From positions 1 through 33,881 of the forward strand of contig NZ_WUEI01000048.1 in assembly GCF_012911025.1 (NCBI RefSeq): DNA of 33,881 bases, read 5' to 3'. Made by a program: the position numbers and the translations under genes. This DNA is from Azoarcus sp. TTM-91. GTDB taxonomy: Bacteria > Pseudomonadota > Gammaproteobacteria > Burkholderiales > Rhodocyclaceae. This document shows positions 9,415-16,725 of the stretch, piece by piece (the stretch's first letter is position 1; each line of letters opens with the position of its first letter). The notes under the pieces are model-generated. The model ran no database searches. It was not told the DNA's origin and worked only from the letters and a program-made list of their open reading frames with translations.

Positions 9415-10163
9415 AGCCGCGCGCCGCCTGTACGCTGCCGCTTTTCTTTGTCCTCACGCTGGCGCTGCTGCTGGCCTGGGCACCGGCGGCACTGCTGGAT
9501 CATCAACTGGAGCGCGCCAGCGCTGGCCGGCTGCGGCTGGGCGAGGCCCAAGGCAGCCTGTGGCAAGGCAGCGGCCAGCTCGCCGCAGCCGACAACGGCC
9601 GCCTGCCGCAGCCCTGGCTGGCGCTACGCTGGGCCTTTCAGCCCTCCAGCCTGCTGCGCGGCGGGCTGGCTTGGCAGCTGTGGGCGGACGGCGCGCCGGC
9701 CTTTCGGCTGCAGCTGAACGCCAGCGGCGCGGCGCTGCAGGACATCGCCATCGATGTGCCGAGCGCACCGCTGCTGCGCAGCCTGCCGCAGGCGGCCTTG
9801 CAGTTCGGCTGGAACGGCCGGCTGCGGCTGCAGGGGAACAGGCTTGATTGCGGCTGGGATCGGCACTGTCGCGGCCAGGTGACGGCGGACTGGCAGTCCG
9901 CCTCGGTGGATGTATTGCCGCAGCAGGCGCTGGGCGACTACCGCGCGCTGCTGCAGGCGGATGGCGAGACGCTGGCCATCACCCTCTCCAGCCCGGCGGC
10001 CAACGCGCTGCAACTGGCCGGCAGCGTCGCCCTGGCGCGCGGCCAGAAGCCAGCGCTGGACCTGAGGCTGGGCGGCGATCCGCAACTGCTGGCGCGGCTG
10101 CGTCCGCTGCTGCAGCAGGGCGGCCGGGTGGAAGCCGGCACGCTGGCGATCCGCTATCCCTGA
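9411..10163 (+). CDS. gspN: Type II secretion protein GspN
   Basis: GspN is an inner-membrane-anchored periplasmic component found in only some type II systems; its role is poorly defined. The 250-residue product has one N-terminal membrane segment (about 9-30) followed by a periplasmic beta-rich domain with the family's GSLWQGSGQL and LALRWAFQPSSLLRGGLAW segments. A C-x6-C pair (CGWDRHC) in mid-protein could form a disulfide. The start overlaps the gspM stop. It is the last gene of the operon, and the 38-base gap before convergent zapE shows no clear terminator. Confidence 0.92.
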   Translation: MKPRAACTLPLFFVLTLALLLAWAPAALLDHQLERASAGRLRLGEAQGSLWQGSGQLAAADNGRLPQPWLALRWAFQPSSLLRGGLAWQLWADGAPAFRLQLNASGAALQDIAIDVPSAPLLRSLPQAALQFGWNGRLRLQGNRLDCGWDRHCRGQVTADWQSASVDVLPQQALGDYRALLQADGETLAITLSSPAANALQLAGSVALARGQKPALDLRLGGDPQLLARLRPLLQQGGRVEAGTLAIRYP

Positions 10164-10201
10164 ACTCGTGCAGACAAACCGGAGCACCGCCCCCGGCGAC
10201 A

Positions 10202-11314
10202 TCAATCGATGCGGTGGGCCTCGGCGAGGTAGTCGCGGGTGCGCATCTCCATCAGCCGGCTCACGGTGCGCACGAACTCGTGGGCGTTGTGGCCTTCGGT
10301 GTAGAGATCATGCGCCTCCACCTCGGCGCTCATCACCAGCTTGACGCGGTGGTCGTAAAGCACATCGATCAGCCAGGTGAAGCGGCGCGCCTCGGAGGCA
10401 TTGCCCGCCAGCATGCGCGGCACCCGCGACAGGAACAGGGTGTGGTGTTCCCGCGCCAGCTCGAGGTAATCGTTCTGCGAGCGGGCGCCGCCGCACAGGG
10501 TGGCGAAGTCGAACCAGATCACGCCCGGCGCCTGCCGGACCACCGGCAGCTTGCGCCCCAGCAACTCGATCTCGCCGCCCTCGCCCTCGATGGCGGCGAG
10601 GCGGTGGAACTGCTCCTTCATCTGCCGATCCGCTTCCTCGTCCGCCGGCACCAGGTAGATCTCGATCTTCTCCAGCGTGCGCAGGCGGTAGTCGGTGCCG
10701 TGATCGACCTCGAAGACGTCGAAGCGGCGCTTGATCATCTCTATGGTGGGCAGGAAGTTCACCCGCATCAGGCCGTTGGGGTAGAGACCGTCCGGCGGGT
10801 AGTTGGAGGTCATCACGAAGATCACGCCGCGGGCGAACAACGCCTCCAGCAGGCGGCCGAGGATCATCGCGTCGGCGATGTCGGAGACGTGGAACTCGTC
10901 GAAGCACAGCAGGCGGGTCTGGCGGGCGATGCGCTCGGCCACCTTCTGCAGCGGATCGGGCTCGTGGTTGTGGTCCTTGAGGTCGTTCTGCACTTCCTGC
11001 ATGAAGGCGTGGAAGTGCACCCGGCGCTTGCGCTTGTAGGGCACCGCGTCGAAGAAGCAGTCCATCAGGAAGCTCTTGCCACGGCCTACGCCGCCCCAGA
11101 AATACACGCTGCGCGGCATGCGCGGCTTGTTGAACAGCCGGCGCAGCGTGCTGCTGCGCGCCGCCTTGAAGCAGATGAGCTCGGTGTAAAGATTCTGCAG
11201 CCGCTGAACCGCGGCGCGTTGTGCTGGGTCGGACTTGAAGCCCCGGGCGCGCAGCTGGGCCTCGTAGGCCTCCAGCATGCCGTGTTCGGGAACGTTGAGG
11301 GTGCGATGGGGCAT
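10202..11314 (-). CDS. zapE: Cell division protein ZapE (AFG1-like ATPase)
   Basis: ZapE is a peripheral AAA-type ATPase of the AFG1/LACE1 family that associates with FtsZ in proteobacteria. The 370-residue product has Walker A GGVGRGKS (74-81), Walker B LLCFDE (135-140) with the conserved FHVSDIADAM after it, and a sensor-like TSNYPPDGLYPNGL (169-182). The start MPHRTLNVPEHGM at 11314 is chosen because sequence upstream of it is low-complexity and lacks family similarity, although the frame is open to 11464. No strong Shine-Dalgarno sequence is visible. In many betaproteobacteria zapE directly follows lpdA. Here a DUF3141 gene on the opposite strand lies between them. Confidence 0.95.
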   Translation of the reverse strand: MPHRTLNVPEHGMLEAYEAQLRARGFKSDPAQRAAVQRLQNLYTELICFKAARSSTLRRLFNKPRMPRSVYFWGGVGRGKSFLMDCFFDAVPYKRKRRVHFHAFMQEVQNDLKDHNHEPDPLQKVAERIARQTRLLCFDEFHVSDIADAMILGRLLEALFARGVIFVMTSNYPPDGLYPNGLMRVNFLPTIEMIKRRFDVFEVDHGTDYRLRTLEKIEIYLVPADEEADRQMKEQFHRLAAIEGEGGEIELLGRKLPVVRQAPGVIWFDFATLCGGARSQNDYLELAREHHTLFLSRVPRMLAGNASEARRFTWLIDVLYDHRVKLVMSAEVEAHDLYTEGHNAHEFVRTVSRLMEMRTRDYLAEAHRID

Positions 11315-11388
11315 GGTGTGGAAAGGCGACGCCGCGGCGGCCTCTCCAGCCCCCGCGTTCGGCCGCGGTGGCACGAATCGAAAGCGCG

Positions 11389-11394
11389 ATTGTA
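11389..11394 (-). promoter_or_regulatory. Candidate -10 box for zapE
   Basis: Read on the minus strand the hexamer is TACAAT, five of six matches to the sigma-70 -10 consensus. It would give a leader of about 65-70 bases before the zapE ATG. No good -35 box is found at 16-18 bases, so the call is tentative. Confidence 0.35.
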
Positions 11395-11431
11395 GAGCAA
11401 GGCGCCACCATTTTCCGTCCGGCGGGCCGGC

Positions 11432-11460
11432 TTGCCCCTCACCCGGGCGGACGCTATGCT
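11432..11460 (+). promoter_or_regulatory. Candidate sigma-70 promoter for the DUF3141 gene
   Basis: TTGCCC (11432-11437) and TATGCT (11455-11460) are separated by exactly 17 bases, each matching the sigma-70 consensus at four positions. Transcription would begin near 11467, about 75 bases before the preferred GTG start at 11543. The promoter overlaps two alternative in-frame start codons (TTG 11432, ATG 11456), which argues against those starts. Confidence 0.55.
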
Positions 11461-11542
11461 GCAATGCAACACATACATACTCAGTCGCGGCGCCAAAGCA
11501 GCGCCGCCTGCCTTCCCCCGATACAGACCGGAGACCTCACCC

Positions 11543-13876
11543 GTGGATCTCGCCACTCCGCCGCTCACGCCCGAATTGCCCGGCTTGTCCCTGCTCTCCG
11601 CCAGCCTCTCGAACGCAGGCCAGATCTTCAGAATGCAGTTCGAGACCTTTGCCGCCGCCTCCGAATACCTCTATGACCGCTTCCAGCGGCATTGGCTGAC
11701 GGCGGACGTGCTGCGCGAGCGCGGCAACCAGTACCTCGCCCACGCACGCTCGGGCAAGCCGCCGGTGCTGGCCTTCGACTACGAGATCATCATGGACGGG
11801 CGCACCCTGCCCGATCCGGCCAACTACGCGCTGGCGCGCATCCATCCGCCGGCCGGCAGTCCGCCCACCGACCCGGCCAAGCGCCCCTTCGTCGTCATCG
11901 ATCCGCGCGCCGGGCATGGGCCGGGCATAGGCGGTTTCAAGATCGACAGCGGCATCGGCATCGCCATGCGCGAAGGCCACCCGTGCTACTTCGTGATGTT
12001 CTTCCCCACGCCTGAACCGGGCCAGACCATCGAGTCGGTGACCAAGGCGGAGTACGCCTTCCTCGCCCGGGTGAACGAGATGCATCCGGACGCCAGCCAG
12101 CCGCTGGTGATCGGCAACTGCCAGGGCGGCTGGGCACTGATGATGCTGGCCGCCGCCGCGCCCAAGGTGGTCGGCCCCATCCTGCTGGCCGGTTCGCCGG
12201 TGTCCTACTGGGCCGGCGTACGCGGCAAGAACCCGATGCGCTACAGCGGCGGCCTGCTAGGCGGCACCTGGCTGGCCTCTTTCGCCGGCGACCTTGGCAA
12301 CGGCCGCTTCGACGGCGCCTACCTGGTCAACAACTTCGAGCTGCTGAACCCGGCCAACACATTCTGGGGCAAGCCCTACAACCTGTTCGCCAACATCGAT
12401 ACCGAGCGCGAGCGCTTCCTCGAATTCGAACGCTGGTGGGGCGGCCACTTCCTGCTCAACAAGGCGGAGATGGAGTGGATCACGCAGAACCTCTTCGTCG
12501 GCAATCGCCTGAGCGCCGGCGATGTGGTGTCCGCCAATGGCCGCACCCGCATCGATCTGCGCAACATCCGCTCTCCCATCGTGGTGTTCGCCTCCTGGGG
12601 CGACAACATCACTCCGCCGCAACAGGCGCTGAACTGGATTCCGGACCTCTACGACAGCGTGGAGGACATCCGCCTCAACGAGCAGACCATCGTCTATTGC
12701 CTGCACGAGAAGATCGGCCATCTCGGCATCTTCGTCTCCGGCGCGGTGGCACGCCGGGAGACGGACAAGCTGGTCGGCACGCTGGAACTGATCGACGTGC
12801 TGCCGCCCGGCCTCTACGAAGCGGTGATCGAGGACACCCGCCCCGACATGCCCGGCCGGGAGTACGTACGCGGCCGCTTCCATGTGCGCTTCGAGCCGCG
12901 CACCATGAGCGACATCCTGGCGCTGGACGACGGCCGCGAGGATGAGCGCGCCTTCGAGGTGGTGAAGCGGGTGGCCGGCGTCAACCAGGGCCTGTACGAC
13001 ACCTTCGTTTCGCCCTGGCTGCGGCTGATGAGCAACGAGCTTACCGCCGAGACCACACGCAACCTCAATCCCGCCCGCTTCGAGCGGCTGTGGTTCTCCG
13101 ACGCCAACCCGCTGTGCTGGCCGCTGGCGCCGCTGGCCGGCCTGGTGCGGCACAAGCGCGTCGCCGCCAAGCCTGACAATCCCTTCGTGCAGGCGGAGAA
13201 GCGCGTCTCCGGCGCGGTGGAAGATGCCCTCGACCACTACCGGGACGTGCGCGACCGCATGCAGGAGCAACTTTTCACCACCGTCTACGAATCCCCGCTG
13301 CTGCAGGCCCTGGTCGGCCTGGGCCAGGGGGTGGTCCGCCGACGCGAGCAGGCTCACACCTGGATGGAGGAAGAATTCCGCAAGCTGCAGCGCAATGCGC
13401 TGGACGGTGCCTTCGACAGTGGCAGCACGCTGGACGGCATGGTGCGCACCATCTTCTTCACCAAGCCGGACATGCTCGGCTTCGACGAGCGCCCCTTCAA
13501 CCTGCTGCGGGAAGAGCTGGCCAAGGCGGGGGTCACGCCCAGCCGCGCGGCCATTGCCGACCTCAAGCAGACGCTGAAGCATCAGGCCCTGCTCTTCCTG
13601 CTGGACGAGGACCGCGCGCTGGCCGGCCTGCCCGCGCTGCTACCTACCGAGGAGCTGCGACGCAAGGCGCTGGAGACCGCCTACTCCCTCGCCCGTGCCC
13701 GCGGCGATCTCGGCGGCGACACCTTCCAGCAACGATACGCCCGCGTCGCCCAGCGGCTCGGCCTGCCGACCGCTCTGCCCAGCGCGGAGCCGGAACCGGC
13801 ATCCACCAAAGCCGAGGCCGAAACCCCGCCGGCCGCCAAGCCGGCCCGTCGCAGCCGGGCGAAGAAGGCGCAGTAA
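11543..13876 (+). CDS. DUF3141 family alpha/beta-hydrolase, PHA-synthase-like
   Basis: The product is 777 residues and matches what I know as the DUF3141 family, sometimes labelled 3-hydroxyalkanoate synthetase; its biochemical role is unknown to me. The first half is an alpha/beta-hydrolase. It contains GNCQGGWA with a Cys in the nucleophile-elbow position (C193), SWGDNITPP (D354) and EKIGHLGIF (H393), a plausible Cys-Asp-His triad like that of PHA synthases. The second half is helical, and the C terminus is a Lys/Ala/Pro tail. The GTG at 11543 is chosen because GGAG (11530-11533) sits 9 bases upstream and the earlier in-frame TTG 11432 and ATG 11456 lie within a promoter-like sequence. There is no signal peptide. 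In other genomes the family often neighbours phosphate acetyltransferase/acetate kinase genes; none is present here. It is transcribed alone between zapE and lpdA. Confidence 0.85.
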   Translation: MDLATPPLTPELPGLSLLSASLSNAGQIFRMQFETFAAASEYLYDRFQRHWLTADVLRERGNQYLAHARSGKPPVLAFDYEIIMDGRTLPDPANYALARIHPPAGSPPTDPAKRPFVVIDPRAGHGPGIGGFKIDSGIGIAMREGHPCYFVMFFPTPEPGQTIESVTKAEYAFLARVNEMHPDASQPLVIGNCQGGWALMMLAAAAPKVVGPILLAGSPVSYWAGVRGKNPMRYSGGLLGGTWLASFAGDLGNGRFDGAYLVNNFELLNPANTFWGKPYNLFANIDTERERFLEFERWWGGHFLLNKAEMEWITQNLFVGNRLSAGDVVSANGRTRIDLRNIRSPIVVFASWGDNITPPQQALNWIPDLYDSVEDIRLNEQTIVYCLHEKIGHLGIFVSGAVARRETDKLVGTLELIDVLPPGLYEAVIEDTRPDMPGREYVRGRFHVRFEPRTMSDILALDDGREDERAFEVVKRVAGVNQGLYDTFVSPWLRLMSNELTAETTRNLNPARFERLWFSDANPLCWPLAPLAGLVRHKRVAAKPDNPFVQAEKRVSGAVEDALDHYRDVRDRMQEQLFTTVYESPLLQALVGLGQGVVRRREQAHTWMEEEFRKLQRNALDGAFDSGSTLDGMVRTIFFTKPDMLGFDERPFNLLREELAKAGVTPSRAAIADLKQTLKHQALLFLLDEDRALAGLPALLPTEELRRKALETAYSLARARGDLGGDTFQQRYARVAQRLGLPTALPSAEPEPASTKAEAETPPAAKPARRSRAKKAQ

Positions 13877-13881
13877 ACGCA

Positions 13882-13920
13882 GAAAGGGCGGAAGCCTCTC
13901 GCGGCCTCCGCCCTTTCGTT
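13882..13920. terminator. Bidirectional terminator between the DUF3141 gene and lpdA
   Basis: Arms 13882-13896 and 13903-13917 pair over 15 bases with one mismatch around a 6-base loop (GAAAGGGCGGAAGCC / GGCCTCCGCCCTTTC). It lies between two convergent genes. The runs of three T and the CGTT tail are short but present on both strands, so it can serve both the upstream + gene and the minus-strand sucA-sucB-lpdA unit. Confidence 0.8.
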
Positions 13921-13956
13921 CTGCGGCAACCCGCTCCATCCGGAGCGGGCCACGCC

Positions 13957-15381
13957 TCAGAAGTGCAGCGGACGCTTGTCCACCGCCAGCGCCGCCTCGT
14001 GCACCACTTCCGACAGCGTCGGGTGGGCGTGGCAGATGCGGGCGAGATCTTCGCTGCTGCCGGCGAACTCCATCGCCACCACCGCCTCGGCGATCAACTC
14101 GGAAGCGTTGGCGCCGATGATGTGCACACCGAGGATGCGGTCGGTGTTGGCATCCGCCAGCATCTTGACGAAGCCGGAGGGTTCACCCATGCCCAGCGCA
14201 CGGCCGTTCGCCAGGAAGGGGATCTTGCCGGCCTTGTAGGCCACGCCTTCCGCCTTCAACTGCTGCTCGGTCTTGCCCACCCAGGCGATTTCCGGGCTGG
14301 TGTAGATCACCCAGGGCACGGTGTCGAAGTTGCAATGGCCAGCCTGCCCACCGATCAGCTCGGCCACCATCACGCCCTCTTCCATCGCCTTGTGCGCCAG
14401 CATCGGGCCGCGCACCACGTCGCCCACTGCCCACACGCCCGGCAGGTTGGTGCGGCAGTGGTCGTCCACCTCGATCTGCGAACGCTCGTTCAGCTTCAGG
14501 CCCACCGCCTCGGCGTTGAGGCCATCGGTGTTGGGCACGCGGCCGACGGAGACGATAAGGCGATCCGCATCCAGCTTCTGGTCAGCGCCGCTCTTGTCCT
14601 TGTAGGCAATGGAGACGCCCTTCTTGGCGATCTTCACGTCGCCGATGGTGACGCCCAGCTCGAACTTGAGGCCCTGCTTGGCGAACAGCTTCTGCGCTTC
14701 CTTGGCCACGTCCTGGTCGGCGGCGGCGAGAAAATCCGGCATGGCCTCTAGGATAGTCACCTCGGCGCCCAGGCGGCGCCACACCGAGCCCATCTCCAGG
14801 CCGATGACGCCGGCGCCGATGATGGCCAGCTTCTTCGGCACGCTGTCGATGTCCAGCGCACCGACGTTGTCGCAGACGAGCTTGTTATCCACCGGGATGC
14901 CGGGCAGATGACGTGCCTTGGAACCGGTGGCGACGATGACCTGCTGGGCGACCACCACTTCTTCGCCCACCTTCACCTGCCAGCCTTCCGGCGTCTTGGC
15001 GACGAAGCTGCCGTGCCCGTTCAGCAGGGTGACCTTGTTCTTCTTGAACAGGCCCTTGATGCCACCGGTGAGCTGATCCACGATGCCGCTCTTGCGCGCC
15101 ACCATCTTGCTCACATCGATCTTGGGCGTGCCGACGTTGATACCCTGCGCGGCAAAGCTGTGGCCGGCTTCCTCGAACAGGTGCGAGGTGTGCAGCAGCG
15201 CCTTTGAGGGGATGCAGCCGACGTTCAGGCAGGTGCCGCCCAGGCGCGGCTCGCCCTTGGGATCGGCATAGGGATTGGATTCGCAGCAGGCGGTCTTGAA
15301 GCCAAGCTGGGCAGCGCGGATCGCCGCCACATAGCCGCCGGGACCACCGCCGATCACCAGCACATCGAATTGCTTGCTCAT
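13957..15381 (-). CDS. lpdA: Dihydrolipoamide dehydrogenase (E3) of the 2-oxoglutarate dehydrogenase complex
   Basis: This FAD enzyme reoxidises dihydrolipoyl groups on E2 and reduces NAD+. The 474-residue product has the FAD-binding GGGPGG (11-16), the redox-active disulfide C51/C56 in [13 protein letters not shown], a second Rossmann motif [12 protein letters not shown] and the C-terminal His/Glu catalytic segment [13 protein letters not shown]. The ATG at 15381 has AGGAG 8 bases upstream; the open frame continues to 15450 but runs through a large hairpin. It is the third gene after sucA and sucB, so it probably serves 2-oxoglutarate dehydrogenase. Use by other complexes cannot be excluded. 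Confidence 0.97.
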   Translation of the reverse strand: MSKQFDVLVIGGGPGGYVAAIRAAQLGFKTACCESNPYADPKGEPRLGGTCLNVGCIPSKALLHTSHLFEEAGHSFAAQGINVGTPKIDVSKMVARKSGIVDQLTGGIKGLFKKNKVTLLNGHGSFVAKTPEGWQVKVGEEVVVAQQVIVATGSKARHLPGIPVDNKLVCDNVGALDIDSVPKKLAIIGAGVIGLEMGSVWRRLGAEVTILEAMPDFLAAADQDVAKEAQKLFAKQGLKFELGVTIGDVKIAKKGVSIAYKDKSGADQKLDADRLIVSVGRVPNTDGLNAEAVGLKLNERSQIEVDDHCRTNLPGVWAVGDVVRGPMLAHKAMEEGVMVAELIGGQAGHCNFDTVPWVIYTSPEIAWVGKTEQQLKAEGVAYKAGKIPFLANGRALGMGEPSGFVKMLADANTDRILGVHIIGANASELIAEAVVAMEFAGSSEDLARICHAHPTLSEVVHEAALAVDKRPLHF

Positions 15382-15414
15382 GTAGTGCTCCTGTGAATGC
15401 CGCAGAGCGCGCGA

Positions 15415-15450
15415 TTGCGACTCGGGCGGCTTGCGCCGCCCGAGTCGCAA
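15415..15450 (-). promoter_or_regulatory. Perfect 16-bp hairpin in the sucB-lpdA intergenic region
   Basis: Arms 15415-15430 (TTGCGACTCGGGCGGC) and 15435-15450 are perfect inverted repeats around a 4-base loop. On the transcribed minus strand it is followed by TCGCGCGCTC with no U-tract, so it is not a canonical intrinsic terminator. It starts 16 bases after the sucB stop and ends 34 bases before the lpdA ATG. An mRNA-stabilising or partial-attenuation role is inferred. Confidence 0.75.
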
Positions 15451-15465
15451 CTCGCACGTCGGGTC

Positions 15466-16668
15466 TTAGATGTCGAGGATCAGGCGAGCCGGATCTTCCA
15501 GCGCTTCCTTCATCGCCACCAGGCCGAGGACGGCTTCGCGGCCGTCGATGATGCGGTGGTCGTACGACAGCGCCAGATAGTTGATCGGGCGGATCACGAC
15601 CTGGCCGTTCTCGGCAACCGGACGATCCTTGGTGGCGTGGATGCCGAGGATGGCCGACTGCGGCGGGTTGATGATCGGGGTGGACAGCATGGAGCCGAAC
15701 ACACCGCCGTTGGAGATGGAGAAGGTGCCACCGGAGAGCTCTTCCAGCGACAGCTTGCCGTCCTTCGCCTTCTGGCCGTACTCGGCGATCTTCTTCTCGA
15801 CGTCGGCCACGGACATCTGGTCCGCATCACGCAGAATGGGCACCACCAGGCCGCGCGGCGAACCAACGGCGATGCCGATGTCGATGTAGCCGTGGTAGAC
15901 GATGTCGTTGCCATCGACCGAGGCGTTCAGGATCGGATACTTCTTCAGCGCCGCAACCGCGGCCTTGACGAAGAAGCCCATGAAGCCCAGACGCACGCCG
16001 TGAGCCTTCTCGAACTTGTCGCCGTACTGCTTGCGCAGTGCCATCACCGGCGCCATGTTGACCTCGTTGAAGGTGGTCAGGATGGCGTTCTCGTTCTTGG
16101 ACTGGATCAGGCGCTCGGCGATGCGGGCGCGCAGGCGGGTCATCGGCACGCGCTCTTCCGGGCGCTCGCCGGCGATCACCACCGCAGGCGCAGCCGCCGC
16201 GGCCGGCTTGGCCTTGTTGGCACCGACCGCATCTTCCTTGGTCACGCGGCCGCCACGGCCGGTGCCGCTCACTTCAGCGGCGGTAATGCCCTTCTCTTCC
16301 AGGATCTTGCGCGCGGCCGGGCTGGGCGAGCCGGCAGCGGCGGACGAGGACGCCGCTGCAGCCGGGGCCGCGGCAGGCGCGGTCACCGGCGGCACCGGCT
16401 CGCTCTTGGCGGCGCCGGAAGCGGCCTTGGCTTCGGTGTCGATCTGGGCGATCAGTTCGCCGGAAGTCACCGTGTCACCGTTGCCCTTGACGATCTTCAC
16501 CAGCACGCCATCGGCAGGAGCCGGGGTTTCGAGCACGACCTTATCGGTTTCGATGTCGATCAGGTTCTCGTCGCGCGAGACGGCATCACCTTCCTTCTTG
16601 TGCCAGGAAACCAGCGTGGCTTCAGAGACGGATTCGGACAGCTGCGGCACTTTTACTTCGATCAGCAT
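15466..16668 (-). CDS. sucB: Dihydrolipoamide succinyltransferase (E2) of 2-oxoglutarate dehydrogenase
   Basis: The E2 core carries the succinyl group from E1 to CoA on a swinging lipoyl arm. The 400-residue product has an N-terminal lipoyl domain with lipoyl-Lys K43 in [11 protein letters not shown], an Ala/Pro-rich flexible linker (about 85-115), a peripheral subunit-binding domain around [13 protein letters not shown]...[13 protein letters not shown], and the catalytic acyltransferase domain with [11 protein letters not shown] near the C terminus. The ATG at 16668 has GGGAGAG upstream. It lies 57 bases downstream of sucA and 84 bases upstream of lpdA. One lipoyl domain is typical for this enzyme, unlike pyruvate dehydrogenase E2, which often has more. 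Confidence 0.97.
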   Translation of the reverse strand: MLIEVKVPQLSESVSEATLVSWHKKEGDAVSRDENLIDIETDKVVLETPAPADGVLVKIVKGNGDTVTSGELIAQIDTEAKAASGAAKSEPVPPVTAPAAAPAAAASSSAAAGSPSPAARKILEEKGITAAEVSGTGRGGRVTKEDAVGANKAKPAAAAAPAVVIAGERPEERVPMTRLRARIAERLIQSKNENAILTTFNEVNMAPVMALRKQYGDKFEKAHGVRLGFMGFFVKAAVAALKKYPILNASVDGNDIVYHGYIDIGIAVGSPRGLVVPILRDADQMSVADVEKKIAEYGQKAKDGKLSLEELSGGTFSISNGGVFGSMLSTPIINPPQSAILGIHATKDRPVAENGQVVIRPINYLALSYDHRIIDGREAVLGLVAMKEALEDPARLILDI

Positions 16669-16725
16669 GGAGTTCTCTCCCGTATTCGTTCGGTTTCTTG
16701 CTTATGTATGCGCGGGTTTGCGGAC

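Noticed and set aside
10164..10201. Possible terminator between gspN and zapE
   Set aside because: The 38-base convergent gap shows no stem of useful length or T-run on either strand.
11432..11542. N-terminal extension of the DUF3141 protein from TTG 11432 or ATG 11456
   Set aside because: These codons lie in a well-spaced promoter-like sequence, lack Shine-Dalgarno sites, and the added residues are not hydrolase-like. GTG 11543 has GGAG at good spacing.
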